Of a stretch of DNA of 64,000 nucleotides, positions 32,366 to 42,829 are shown in pieces. The position numbers were made by a program, and so were the translations under genes. The first letter of the stretch is position 1, and every line of letters begins with the position of its first letter. The DNA is taken from NCBI GenBank assembly GCA_008729055.1, contig SDUX01000004.1:6960559-7024558 (forward strand). The letters run 5' to 3'. The notes below the pieces were generated by a model, which was not told where the DNA came from, did not search any database, and saw nothing but the letters and a program-made list of their open reading frames with translations. The DNA comes from Pyropia haitanensis (taxonomy: Eukaryota > Rhodophyta > Bangiophyceae > Bangiales > Bangiaceae).

Positions 32366-33490
32366 TCACGCCGTGAAGGCCTTGTAGGCAGTGAAGACAG
32401 AGGCCCCGAGGAGATAAAATAGCCCGTACACTGTGTGCCAGTAGAGAGAAAAGCAAAGCCGTTCAAACGCAAAAAAAACAGCCAGAGCATTCACAGTGGC
32501 CAAGCACACCTGGTGAATACGGGCGCACTCGGACGTGTCCGTGCAACGCCCCCACGTCCAGCGCTCAGCCGCGACACACAGGACGCACTGCCAGACGCGC
32601 ACTGCGCACGGATGCAGGACGGGATAGGCACCCTCACCACCAGTGGCGAGGCGAAAAAACGTACACCCCCACAGGCCCTTGTGTGGGTTCCCCGTGTAGT
32701 AGCCCTTGGCGTAAAAGACGCGCCCGACGTTGTAGACTGTGCCGGCCACAGCAGAGGAGAGGGGCAGGCTCAGCCCGCCGATTAGAAGAAACACACTGCA
32801 GAGACCCAACGCCCAAAAGGAAGGGGCGCAAAACAACAGGCCGACAAGGCCGACGGCACAAAATCCAACGTCGTCAGGGCACGACACAGAGAAAAGGGGA
32901 AGTCGGCTGGGACCGCCCTGGACCTCATCATGAACGGCGCACTGCCCCGCTGCCAATACAGACAGTCAGGCCGACGCAAGCCAGGGCAGAAATACCAAGC
33001 CAGGCCAGACCAGACCAAAGCATCCCACGAGCTGCCACCACTCGCCGGTTGTCCCACAACGTACAGGAAAGATGTGTTCCACTCCAACGAATTTTGGTGG
33101 GCTCGCTGCACACTGCAACAGAAAAAAAAACGCCGCCGAGTTGAACACGGAAGGCAATCAAGGGGATGAGACCCGTCAGTCGGGGCGTCAGTAACGCTCT
33201 CGCCATCGGGGGCCACAGAGGGGACGGCAGCCACACCCAGCCAGCCAGAGGGCAATACAAACAAGTGCGCCCCACCCTCAGGAGCAGCCTAGGGTGACAT
33301 CCCCAGGCACAACGTACAGGTCAAACTGGCTGGTGACCTTGTTCTCGTACAGCAGCGGGTACTTGATGCCATGCTCCTTGCGCGCGGACCCCACCTTCAA
33401 CGCCATCCACATCAACACGAACCAGTTGACCACTGCGGTCAAAATGACGGCTCCATACAGGCGGGGCAGAGGGACAAAAGCCGACGTCAT
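32366..33490 (-). CDS. MGST3: Microsomal glutathione S-transferase 3 (MAPEG), 4 exons
   Basis: Four exons reconstruct a 138-residue MAPEG membrane protein: 33318-33490, 33065-33112, 32665-32795 and 32366-32430. All three donors are GTACGT and all three acceptors end CAG followed by TGT; exon phases match exactly. The joined product has a first membrane helix (LYGAVILTAVVNWFVLMWMA), then KYPLLYENK, the family motif VQRAHQNSLEW, a second helix, the signature NVGRVFYAKGYYTGNPHKG, and a final helix ending YKAFTA. MGST3 conjugates or reduces lipid peroxides with glutathione in the endoplasmic reticulum membrane. Family length is about 145-155. Introns are 205, 269 and 234 bp. Exon 2, at only 48 bp, would be missed by single-frame reading. 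Confidence 0.93.
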
Positions 33491-34218
33491 GGCGCCTGCA
33501 CACGGTGTATTGGACGCAGCGGAAGCGGTGGCAGCCGTCAACGTTAACCCTGACTCGCCCTCATGTCTTTCGCAAGGCGGACAGACGCGCTGTTTTGAAA
33601 CACAAGCCATCAATCACTGCAAGCAGCCTGTTGAGGTAATTCGCCCTGAGAAACGAGGCACGTGGTGAAATTTCTGCATGCGATCGCAAGTTCCAGTAGT
33701 GCGTTTAATTACCTCATGGATCCACGTGTCTCAGAGCCGAATGTGGACGGTCATTATTGGCGCGCCCAACCCGTCCGGTAACGCAGACCCCCCCCCCCCC
33801 TGCGACAGCGCACTCTCCGCACCTGCAGGTGGACTGTGCTGCAGGGGGCGCGACCGTGTGAGGAGGGGGGTGACGGCCCTCACCGAGTGGCCGCTGACAG
33901 GCTCTCACCCGCACTGCCTCGACGGGGCTGGACGGGGCTGTGTGTTGGCGGACCTGACCTCGTGTCGTGTGCGCACGTGGCCCGTCCCCCCGACGCGTGG
34001 TTAGTCCTCTGCCTGCTGCGCCGCCCGCCGCGGGGCCTGCCTATCATACCCGCTCGCCTGTGTGGCCTGCCCGCCCATCACCGTTGCCGCCCCCTCCCAC
34101 CAACCCACACTCTCCCCCGTTTCCCCGCGGTGTCCACCTGTGTCCGCGGTCCATTGCTGGCTGTGCGGGTTGCGTCTTGCCGGTGTCACTCGTTCTGTGC
34201 CCGCCCGTGCTCTGCGCC
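33491..34218. promoter_or_regulatory. Divergent promoter region MGST3/calmodulin
   Basis: A 728-bp gap between divergent genes. The part nearest MGST3 (33490-33730) is less GC-rich; the part before calmodulin is C-rich with CCCACC-type pyrimidine words. No defined element recognised. Confidence 0.35.
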
Positions 34219-35321
34219 ATGCGGAGCGCTACGCAGGATCTGTCGGAGGAGACCATCAGGGAATTCAAGGAGGCCTTTGCGCTCTTTGTACGTTGTCATG
34301 CGTGTTTTTGTCGCGTGGGCGAGCGCGCAGCTCTTTTTTTTTTCCTTGCGTGCGTTGGCGGTGCCCAGCGCCGACAGTTGCGCTGGCGGAGTGGGGTGTG
34401 ACTTCCCCGTCGCGGTTGGGGGTGTCCTCTGTGCCGGCTGGCCCCCGTCTGCTTCGTATGGTGTTGCAGTACTGTATCGGCCGCGCTCGTATTGATGGAT
34501 GCTTGCTGTGTCTACCTTGCGGCCCGTTTGGCGCGCTGGTGCTTTGCGGGGAGACGGTGACGTCGGCCTTGGTTCTGCCGGGTGTCGTCCATGGACTTGG
34601 TTCCGCCTTGGGGTATCATGTCTTTCAAGACCGTCTAGGTCGCTGCCAGCACGTGCGCGCTTGCCGTGGCAGTCTAGCTGTCTCAGTCGGCTGCGCTCCG
34701 AGCACTTGGGGTGCATGACCCGTTTGTTGGCTGGCTCTACGTCTTGTTTCCTCGTGCCCTTTTTGTCTGCGCACAACGGTCCACTGACGCCGCCATTCTC
34801 TTCTGGTTCTATCCCTTTTGGCTCCTCATTATGGCAATCCTGGTTTTCCCGTTGGCCCTGACTTGGAATTGTGTGTGTGGCGGACGACGCGCATGTCCAT
34901 ACGTGTGGTCTTTGTTCACTTCCCCACCGTTCAGGACAAGGATGGGGACGGCACCATCACGTCGTCGGAGCTCGGTGCCGTGATGCGCTCGCTGGGCCAG
35001 CAGCCAACCGAGGCAGCACTGAAGCAGATGATTTCCGAGGTGGACGCGGACGGGTCGGGCACCATTGATTTTGCTGAGTTCCTTACCCTCATGTCGCGCA
35101 AGATGAAGTCTGCGGACTCGCAGGCGGAAATCCTGGAGGCCTTCAAGGTGTTTGACAAGGACGGCAGCGGGAAGATCAGCGCGGACGAGTTGCGGCAGGT
35201 GATGAACAACCTGGGCGAGAAGCTGTCGGATGAGGAGGTCAGCGAGATGATCCGGGAGGCGGACACCAACGGGGACGGGGAGATTGACGTCAAGGAGTTC
35301 GTCAAGATGATGCGGCTTTGA
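34219..35321 (+). CDS. CAM: Calmodulin, 2 exons
   Basis: Exon 1 (34219-34287) encodes [23 protein letters not shown]; exon 2 (34935-35321) continues with the first calcium loop [12 protein letters not shown]. The intron (34288-34934, 647 bp) has donor GTACGT and acceptor CAG, phase 0. The joined protein has 151 residues and four EF-hands with complete loops: [48 protein letters not shown]. The central linker is [14 protein letters not shown]. It is nearly canonical calmodulin and should act as the main cytosolic calcium sensor. The intron after the first helix of EF-hand 1 is the only interruption. Confidence 0.98.
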
Positions 35322-35698
35322 GCTTCCCTCGGTCCGGTCACGCTGCGTAGCCGCTACGCGCACTCTGCGCCCATTGCATAAAGGGGGGGCGGAAGGGCGG
35401 ATGCAGGGACAGGCTGCTCTCGTTACGCCCTTCATTTTTTTGCTGGGGCAGTCTACATGGCTCTCTGCTGGTTTGGACGCGTGCTTTGGCTGAGGGCTCA
35501 GTATATCAAGGTACTGCTCCGGTGCGCGCGACCGGGCAGAGCTTCTGGCTGTAGCTTTTGTCTACCTCATTGCCGTAGGTGGTGAGCACGGCCGACGCTG
35601 ATGCGCTGCGCGAGAGCGTCGCCCTGCCAAGGCGAAAGCTGACCAGCGCAGCACGGAATGCAGCGGGGTTCCTCCAGCCATCGCCATCGGCACGCAAC
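35322..35698. other. Convergent intergenic region
   Basis: A 377-bp gap between the stops of calmodulin and MOCS3. It contains TTGCATAAAG about 50 bases after the calmodulin stop and a T-run at about 35434; no gene recognised. Confidence 0.4.
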
Positions 35699-37420
35699 TC
35701 AGTAGGCAGGAAACCCTGGCCACGCAGATAGTCCGCCAACCACGTCCACCGCCGCAACCCCCGCACCCCGTGCAGCCGCCACCGCCACGCGCGACGAGTT
35801 GCCGCGCCGGCACACAACGACCAGTTGTCGCGTCCCACCCCCCTTCGTGAGCTGCGCCGCCAGGCTCGGCAAGGCCGCCTCGAAGCCCCCCAGCGGAACG
35901 CTCACCGACCCAGGCACCGCACACAGCGCGTACTGTGCCACCGGCCGCACGTCCACCAGCAGCGTCTTCGCCGTGCCGGCGGGCGTAAAGTAGGTGCGCG
36001 CAAAGGCGGGCGCGGCGAGGCGCCACTCGGGGGGGAGGTGCGGGGGCCCGCCAGACGGCGAGAAGGGGCCTACCGAGCACGACGCCCCGTCCGCAGGGGC
36101 GCGCGCGCCGCCAACGGGGGGGGCGGCCGCGGCCGCGGCTACGGCACCTCCCCCAGCTCCATCGGGTGCCGCGGCGGTGGCCGCGGGGGGCTCCGCCACC
36201 GCCCCCGACGCCGCGGTCGCCGCGGCTGGCTCACCGCGCGACCACGCGGCGTAGTCAATGTCCGCCGTGGACGTGACCGTCCGCGCCGGCGAGCACACCG
36301 CACAGTCGGCGCGGGACGGCCGCAGCGTGACGGTCGTAAACGCGCCGTCGGCGCCGTCAAAGAGCAGCATCCGCCGCGCGAGGACGGCCAGCCCAGCCGC
36401 CGCGGCGCCGGCGGGAGCTGGCGGCGCCGACGGGGGCGCCGCGACGCCCGTGGGCGGGGGGGTGGCGGACGGGTCGGCCGCGGCCGAGCGGGGGCGTCGA
36501 GAGGAGAGCACCTTGATGGCCTCGAGCGCCTGCAGCACCCCAATGACGCCGGGCACGGGGCCGAGTACGCCCGCCGTGTCGCACGAGCCGACGCACGACG
36601 GCGGTGGTGGGGATGGGAATACGCAGCGCAAGCACACGCGGTTACTCTTGCGCGGAGGGGGCGCGGCCTTGTCGGCCGCATCCCCAGCCGCCAAAGGAGG
36701 ACCCCCTTTGGTGTCTGCTGTCGCCGCCGCCGCCGCCCCGGCCGCCACCGCCGTCGCCGCCGCCGATGCCACCGCAGGGTCCTCCCAGTTGTACACGGTC
36801 AGCTGGCCGTCGGTACCGACGGCGGCACCCGCCACGAGCGGCACGCCGCCCAGCACGCACGCGTCATTGATGAGGTACCGTGCCGCCACGTTGTCGGTGC
36901 AGTCGAGCACCACGTCAAAAGACGCGACGAGAGCTTCGGCGGTCGCGCCGCCCGGCCGGTGGCCGCCGACAAACGCGCCCCCGTCGACCACTGTCACGGC
37001 CACCAGCGGGTTGATGGCGGTCACGGCAGCCGCAAGCGACGCGGCCTTGTCCCGGCCGACGCGGCCGGTGGTGTGGCCGACCTGCCGGTGAAGGTTGGTA
37101 ACTTCTACGACATCCCCGGGGCGGTCGGCGAGCGCAAGGTGGCCGACGCCCGCGGCGCCGAGGTAGAGCGCGGCGGGGCAGCCCAAGCCGCCGCACCCAA
37201 TGATGAGCGCGCGGCCAGACGAGAGGGCCACTTGACGGGACGGGCCAAAGGAGGGGAGCAGCAGCTGCCGTGAGTAGCGAGAGATAGCCTCGGCCGGCAG
37301 GTTGGGGGGGGTGTAGGCATCAGGCGGAGGGAGGTCCGCCGCCAGGGTGCCATTGGCAGCATCAGGGGGGTGGGCGGGCGCAGGAGCCTCCAGACCCGGC
37401 TCTGTGAGAGACATACGCAC
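35699..37420 (-). CDS. MOCS3: MOCS3/UBA4 adenylyltransferase-sulfurtransferase
   Basis: A 573-residue fusion of a MoeB/E1-like adenylation domain and a C-terminal rhodanese domain. It adenylates and thiolates MOCS2A (molybdopterin synthesis) and URM1 (tRNA thiolation) in the cytosol of relatives. Visible: SRYSRQLLLPSFG entry motif, nucleotide loop GCGGLG (75-80), R of NLHRQV, VLDCTDNVAARYLIND, zinc pairs CLRC and CAVC, CxxC before DTAGVLGPVPGVIG with the adenylation-domain cysteine, and the rhodanese active Cys C537 in VVVCRRGNSSR. The usual rhodanese loop has CRRGNDS; here NSS. An Ala/Gly insertion separates YNWED from the first zinc pair, and a second low-complexity linker joins the domains. 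No introns; Met 37420 is the first in frame. Confidence 0.93.
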   Translation of the reverse strand: MRMSLTEPGLEAPAPAHPPDAANGTLAADLPPPDAYTPPNLPAEAISRYSRQLLLPSFGPSRQVALSSGRALIIGCGGLGCPAALYLGAAGVGHLALADRPGDVVEVTNLHRQVGHTTGRVGRDKAASLAAAVTAINPLVAVTVVDGGAFVGGHRPGGATAEALVASFDVVLDCTDNVAARYLINDACVLGGVPLVAGAAVGTDGQLTVYNWEDPAVASAAATAVAAGAAAAATADTKGGPPLAAGDAADKAAPPPRKSNRVCLRCVFPSPPPPSCVGSCDTAGVLGPVPGVIGVLQALEAIKVLSSRRPRSAAADPSATPPPTGVAAPPSAPPAPAGAAAAGLAVLARRMLLFDGADGAFTTVTLRPSRADCAVCSPARTVTSTADIDYAAWSRGEPAAATAASGAVAEPPAATAAAPDGAGGGAVAAAAAAPPVGGARAPADGASCSVGPFSPSGGPPHLPPEWRLAAPAFARTYFTPAGTAKTLLVDVRPVAQYALCAVPGSVSVPLGGFEAALPSLAAQLTKGGGTRQLVVVCRRGNSSRVAVAAARGAGVAAVDVVGGLSAWPGFPAY

Positions 37421-38090
37421 GCCGAGGGGGTCTCTTCTGCAAAGCCTCGAGCGGTCACGGGGGGGTAGTCGTTTGGATCACCTGCCACTCGCAAGCGCCG
37501 GGGCGACGGTCGTCCTCGGGAAGCATCGGATGCGGCGGTCAGTCGCCCCGGCCTCTTCGTACCACGAACACTTGTGTTGGGAGCATGCGCGTTGGCCTCG
37601 CCAAGACTCGGCCCCAAGACGGTCTGCCGTGCTCCTGCTTTTCCAAGTACACGAATTGCAAACTAATTACGTATGTCGCAGCAGACCAGCTCTCATGTAG
37701 CCCCCTTGGACCACCGCAGATGACAAACCTTCTGTATCTGCACGACTAGCTAGTGGTGAACAGTGCGCTCTCAGCATCCAGCCACACGCGCCGGTGCGGT
37801 GGGCCAGATCGTCTCACTCGATTCAATGTGTGGGAGGTCCAGGACAGTCAGCCTCGCTCCGATCCCGCGGGCGCTGCGCACGCCGCATGGCTCCATCCGC
37901 CTCGCCGCCTCCTTGACCTTCCCACACCCCTGCGCCACTCCCGCTGCCTGCCACTGCGCTGTGTGCTACCCCCCACCCCGCCCTCTTCGCCGACGCTTTG
38001 CGCGCCTGTCCTTCTCTTTCCGTTCCGGCTGCGCGCAGCTGCGCCGGGCGGCCCGTCGACCGCTGCCCGCCCGTCGCCGCCGTCGTGGTC
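37421..38090. promoter_or_regulatory. Divergent promoter region MOCS3/LPA1-like
   Basis: A 670-bp gap. The stretch 37620-37760 is AT-richer (CAAACTAATTACGTATG) and lies between the two starts; it is the likeliest regulatory core. No gene recognised. Confidence 0.35.
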
Positions 38091-38293
38091 ATGGCGGCCT
38101 GGTGTGTGGCCTTTGCCGCTGCCGCGCCCCTGGCGGCCCCCGCTGCCACTGCGCGATGGGGCGGCGGTGGCCGGACTCCATTCCACGCGCCCCAATTGGG
38201 CCCTTCCAGCCCGCCGCTTGTCAACGTCGGCGCGCGGCTGCGGCCGCCGCTGCTGCGTCCCACGACGCCCGGCCGGGCGGCAGCGGCGACGGG

Positions 38294-38335
<42 letters not shown>

Positions 38336-39690
38336 CACCCGCATGGCAGCCGGCGGGGGTGACGGTGCGGGGGACCCGCCGGCAGCGCCGACGGCGTCGT
38401 CGGTGGACGCCCCCCCCGCGCCCCCCCCCCCCCTGGTCGGCCCGCCAAACCGACCTACTCGCAGGCCACCCGCCTGCGTGAGGAGACCGAGGCGCCCTTC
38501 CGCAAGGCCCGCATGTTTGTGTTTGGCGCGTCGGCCGCGTCGGCGGGCGTTGGTGGCCTCGTCGCTGCCAGCCGCGTCATTGCCGCGGCGGTGGGCGTGC
38601 GTGGCGTGCAGCCGCTGGATGAGACGCTGCCGAATGTATGTTTCTTGGGGGGGGGGAGGGGTTGGCCGTGGGCGCTGGTGCGGCTTGTGGGGTGGGTGGT
38701 GGCGTGTGAGGTGTGTGGCAGCTGGGCTGTGTGGCAGTCGGGCTGGGGAAGTGACATGCCGTGTGCGCACGTATCGCACCTATCGCTGCGTCACAACCTC
38801 GGCGGATGCGGGGGCGTCTCTCCCGATGCACAGTCCGGATGTACTCACGCCCGCTTATTTTCTGCTTTCCGTGTCGGCCACTTCTCTGGCTCCGTGTGCT
38901 TGGTTTGTGCACCATCGGCGCATGATTTTGTCCTTGTTGTGGCACTGCCCATCGTTCCCCCCCGCACTCCATGTGCATGCGCTGGTCTCCCCCGGCGTTT
39001 CCCCATTGTTCGTCTTCGCACCGCCCGTTGTTATCCTCCCACTCCGCCCCCCTCTCCCCAGCTGGCGGTCAACTTGGGCGTCCTCGGCGCCTGTGCCTTT
39101 CTGCTCCGGCAAGAGGTGCGCACCGGCGAGCGGCGACTGTCGCGGCTAGCGCGGGGCGCCTCCCTCGCGCGCCTCAAAGTGGCTGTCCCCGGGACGGGGC
39201 AGGTGACCAAGCTTGGCGCCCTCCGCTCCAAGCGGCGGATGGTCATCCTGGCTGGCCGCGCGCCGGCCCTCACCGCCGCCGTCGCGTCGGCCGAGCCGTA
39301 TGCGCGGTCCCTGTACGACCGCCGCATCCTGGTCGTGCCGCTGCTGCTGCCGTCCGAGGCGGACGCGGGCGAAGCCGGCGCCGAGGCGGCCGCCGTGGCC
39401 GCCGCCGACGGGTCGGCCTTCCCGTCAGGCAACTGGATTGCCACGCCCGTCCTGGGGGGGAGTGGCTCGAGTGGATTGCGTCGGAGAAGGTGGCGGCGGG
39501 GGTGGACGAGGCGCGCGCCGCGGCCGACGTGCTGGTCGTGATTGTCAAGTTCAATGGCAAGGTTGGTGGGCGGTCGATGGGCAACCCGGCGTGGTCGCAG
39601 CTGGTGGGGGATATCGACGCGATTGCCGACGGCGAGGGGCCGCCCACTCGCACCCGCGACGACGGGGGGGACGAGGACATCCCGAAATGA
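38091..39690 (+). CDS. LPA1: LPA1/REP27-like photosystem II biogenesis protein, 2 exons
   Basis: Exon 1 (38091-38635) starts with an Ala-rich plastid transit peptide (MAAWCVAFAAAAPLAAPA). After a C-run it reads TYSQATRLREETEAPFRKAR, then a membrane helix (FGASAASAGVGGLVAASRVI). Exon 2 (39062-39690) gives a second helix (LAVNLGVLGACAFLLRQEV), RLARGASLARLKV and a soluble domain ending DDGGDEDIPK. The pattern matches the DUF3493-type C-terminal domain of LOW PSII ACCUMULATION 1/REP27, a thylakoid protein needed for D1 and photosystem II assembly. The TPR part of plant LPA1 is absent. Intron 38636-39061 has donor GTATGT. Two frame changes lie in runs (C13 at 38421-38433; G7 at 39454-39460); one added base in each restores a 391-residue protein. 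Confidence 0.8.
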
Positions 39691-40771
39691 CAGGCCGGGG
39701 GCGTAGGGTGGGTGGGCCCGCCGGCGACGGCCGGGGGGGGGGAAGGGGGGGAAGTTCCGGGCTGGCAAAGGGTGGTGTGCAATGGTGGCTGTGTCTGGGT
39801 TGCGGGGTGCGTTTGCCAAGAGGGGCGGCGTGCAGTGGTGGTTGTATGTGCATCGCGAGGTGCCTCTACAAGCGCCGTCGCCGTGGCAGCGTGTAGAGGA
39901 GCACTGTCGAGACCTGAAGCATACGCCACCATGTTCTCACATCTGCTGTCGCAGTGCCATCCAAAAAGGGCGCAGCTGGTGCCTCTTCGCTCCACCCGGC
40001 CCGCCCTCCCGGCGCAACCTGACGCAGGCGCGGTCATCCCTTCTTGGACACCTACCGCCCCAGTGACGGCATCTACTAGCAGTCGCGCAGCAGCAGCGGG
40101 CGCTCCCCAACCAACCTCCCCCGCCCCCCCCCCGCCCCCCCCCCTCCAACCCGAGCGCCGCCCACGGCGCCCCGCGGACCGGCCCGTCCCAGCCGCACCG
40201 CCACCGCCACCGCTAACGACACCGCCAAAGACCTTGCCATCGGCGCACACACCGTCAACTCTTCTTCCAAACTCCCCCCCTCAACGAGGCACGTCCACAG
40301 CTACCATCCCTCGACGCGGCTGGACGCCGCACCTTCCACTCTCCGCCGGCGCCGGCTCTCATCGCCACCCCACGCCGACAGACGCCGCAGCGGGACTGGC
40401 GCCACCAACCCGTGCGCGGCCGACACGATCGTCGTCACGGGTCTGGCGGTCGACGGCTGGCGACAGGCCAGCCGCGCGCAAAGGGGGTGGCGTGCCAAGG
40501 CCGTGGCGGTGCGTCCCGCCACGCCGCCGTCGTCGCCGCGGGCTTGTCCTCCTGCCCGTTGTCCCCCCCGTCGCTCTGCCTCGCCATTGCTGTGCAAGCC
40601 ACACAAGCCGGGCGCCCCGACACCAGTACGGAGTGTGTCCCGCATCGGTTCGACGTCATGCCAAGCGCCCTCCCCTCCACTCATGGTCATGACCACCCCT
40701 TGCGTCCTTTCTCTGACCCCCCTTCCGGCGCCCATCACCCCCCCCTCCTCTCCGTCCCTCGCTCCCCGCGC
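39691..40771. other. Convergent intergenic region
   Basis: About 1.1 kb between the stops of the LPA1-like gene (+) and the LYR protein (-). C-rich simple sequence at 40100-40260; long open frames are composition effects. Nothing recognised. Confidence 0.4.
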
Positions 40772-41050
40772 TCAAAGCTGGATTGTAAAATCCCGCTCCC
40801 GCGTCATCCGTGTCGGCGCGTCTGCGTCCCGGCTGGGCGCGTACGCGCCCAGACGTCGCAGCTCCATCAGCGCCAGCTTGAGCCGGTAGTCGAGGTCCGA
40901 CCCGACGGCGGTGCGGCCATCACGGAACTCGGCTTTGAGCGCCGCAATGTAGGAAGGGCGCCTCACCGATGGATACCGGGCCGCCGCGCGGAGGAGGTCA
41001 CGATACAGGCGGAGGACATTGGGGGGGGACGCCGCCGCTGCACCAGTCAT
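40772..41050 (-). CDS. LYR-motif protein (Complex1_LYR family)
   Basis: A 92-residue protein with the LYR tripeptide at 15-17 (NVLRLYRDLLRAAARYPS), a following basic stretch, and the FR element in IAALKAEFRDGR, which together define the LYR family. Members are small mitochondrial matrix proteins that bind acyl carrier protein and assist iron-sulfur assembly or respiratory-complex assembly. The YPS-x-R-x-x-x-I-A-x-(L/I)-x-x-EFR pattern is typical of the Complex1_LYR group. I cannot assign a subfamily such as ISD11/LYRM4. Length fits. A single-exon gene, divergent from PGRL1. Confidence 0.8.
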   Translation of the reverse strand: MTGAAAASPPNVLRLYRDLLRAAARYPSVRRPSYIAALKAEFRDGRTAVGSDLDYRLKLALMELRRLGAYAPSRDADAPTRMTRERDFTIQL

Positions 41051-41839
41051 GGTCTCTCGGGTGGGAAGGTGGGGGACACAAGCGTGCGAGTGCCGTCCTG
41101 TCGATGCGTTGGAAGGTGGGGGGGTTGGCTAAATGACGGTTGGGTCCGAAAGACTGCCAGGGTGCAGTCGTTCTGCAGCCGACGCGGTTGACGGCGGTCG
41201 TGAAGAGGATGGCGAAGACGCTGTGGTCAAGGAACCGACTTACGGTACAGTATGTACTACTCTTGAGCTGCATTGAATGTATTTTGAATGTCGCGTGATG
41301 ACAACATTGTGGTCTGTCTCCATGCACAATTCATCCACGCAAATACACAATACGAGGGCCGTTAGCTCTCGTTTGTTGTGTAACAGTATTCTTGCCGAAC
41401 CAATTGAAATAATTGCGTGCCTCAAGGGTACACCCGCTCTCATTGTCCCCTGATTGGCCAAGAGCTCGCCTTCGAGATCTGTCAACTGCGTCCACGCAGA
41501 CACCCCCTCTCAGGACGCTGGAATGAGTGGGTGTTGTGGTCGGCCATTTTCGTGCAGAGGGCAGTGGCCAGAATCTCGCTTGCCACGCTTCTCGCGTTGT
41601 GTGGGACCCCATTCCGTGCTTGGCCGTTGGAGCCTCACCGCGTCCGAGCTGCGCGCGCTGTTCATCCGCCACCCTCATCACGATCGCCTGTCGCGGACGG
41701 TCTCGCCGCCACTCTATCCTACCGACGCGTCGCTCCTCTGGCCCGTTGTGTTTGGGGGACTCCCTCCTCTTTGCACGGTGCCGTTTCTCTCCCCCTCTCC
41801 TCTGTGCTCTCCTCCCCCCCGACCGTCATCGCGGTCAGC
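41051..41839. promoter_or_regulatory. Divergent promoter region LYR protein/PGRL1
   Basis: A 789-bp gap. It has a marked AT-rich island at 41230-41430 (for example ATTGAAATAATTGCG) in otherwise GC-rich DNA, the likely core promoter or nucleosome-free region. The PGRL1 frame is open from 41417, but without transit-peptide character before 41840. Confidence 0.4.
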
Positions 41840-42829
41840 ATGGCTTCCACCCTCACTGTGCCGGTGACGGCCCGCTCGCCACGGCGGGCGATGGCGACCG
41901 CCTTTCTGGGTGCGCCTGTTATCGGCAGCGCTGGCGCCGCCGTCTTTGGTCGGGGCGCGAGCGTCACGGGCCGCCGGCCGGCCGTGCGGGTGCCGGCCGC
42001 CCGCCCCGTGGCGGCGACGCGCATGGCGGCATCCGAGGCTGAGACGTCCACGATCGTCATTGATGAGAACATTGCGGACTTTTGCTCGGTCGACAGCCGC
42101 ACCGGCAAGCGGGTGGAGATGTCTGTCCCCGAGAAGGAGGCGCTCTTCTTGTCGGCGATGAACGCGTACTTTAACAAGGAGCCCGCCCTGCTGTCCGACT
42201 CGGAGTTTGATGCGTTGAAAGAAGAGCTCACGTGGCAGGGCTCGGATGTGGTCACCCTGTCCCGCGATGAGTTCCGCTTCCTCGACGCGGCCAAGTCGTT
42301 TGACAAGGGCAAGTCGATTATGTCGGACGAGGAGTTTGATGAGCTCAAGATGTCGCTCCGCCGGCAGGGGTCGGTCGTGGCCGTTGCCCGCGGTCCTCGC
42401 TGCTCCATCGAGCGGCAAATCACCTTTTCCGAGGTGATCCCCGACACGAAGCGCATCTTTGTGCTCTACCTGCCGGCCGCCATTGTGGGCGCACTGCTGT
42501 GGCTGTCGGGCTCGTACGAGCTGACGCCCCTCCGCAACGTGGACCCGGTTCTGTCTCTGCTGTTGGGCACCCCGCTTATCTATCTCTTCTCGCGCACACT
42601 CACCCAGCTGGTGGTCCCTTCGCCCCTGATCCTGGTGGGTGACTGCCCCAGCTGTGGCCGCCAGACGCGCACCTTTTTCGGCAAGGTCCTCTCGGTTGAC
42701 GGCTTCCAAGAGGAGGCGGAAGTCAAGTGCGACAAGTGCTCGGCCAAGCTGAAGGTGGAGAAGGACTCGCTGCGGATGGTGCTGTTGGAAGAGGGCAAGC
42801 AGAAGGCCTCTTCCCGTGGGGGGCGCTGA
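41840..42829 (+). CDS. PGRL1: PGRL1, cyclic electron flow thylakoid protein
   Basis: A 329-residue PGR5-like 1 protein, which with PGR5 supports ferredoxin-dependent cyclic electron flow around photosystem I in thylakoids. A basic, Ala-rich transit peptide (MASTLTVPVTARSPRRAMAT, about 1-60) is followed by two related SD-EFDAL/DEEFDELK segments (LSDSEFDALKEELTWQGSDV and MSDEEFDELKMSLRRQGS). Then come PRCSIERQ, two membrane helices (RIFVLYLPAAIVGALLWL and SLLLGTPLIYLFSRTLTQLV), and the stromal CPSCGRQTRTFFG and KCDKCSAKL cysteine pairs. These pairs resemble the iron or zinc and redox cysteines of plant PGRL1. Met 41840 starts the transit peptide. No introns, no frame breaks. Confidence 0.95.
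   Translation: MASTLTVPVTARSPRRAMATAFLGAPVIGSAGAAVFGRGASVTGRRPAVRVPAARPVAATRMAASEAETSTIVIDENIADFCSVDSRTGKRVEMSVPEKEALFLSAMNAYFNKEPALLSDSEFDALKEELTWQGSDVVTLSRDEFRFLDAAKSFDKGKSIMSDEEFDELKMSLRRQGSVVAVARGPRCSIERQITFSEVIPDTKRIFVLYLPAAIVGALLWLSGSYELTPLRNVDPVLSLLLGTPLIYLFSRTLTQLVVPSPLILVGDCPSCGRQTRTFFGKVLSVDGFQEEAEVKCDKCSAKLKVEKDSLRMVLLEEGKQKASSRGGR

Noticed and set aside
41840..42829. Whether PGRL1, the LPA1-like gene and Ycf20-like form a functional gene cluster
   Set aside because: They are separated by unrelated genes on both strands, with separate promoter regions; proximity within 20 kb is not evidence of co-regulation.
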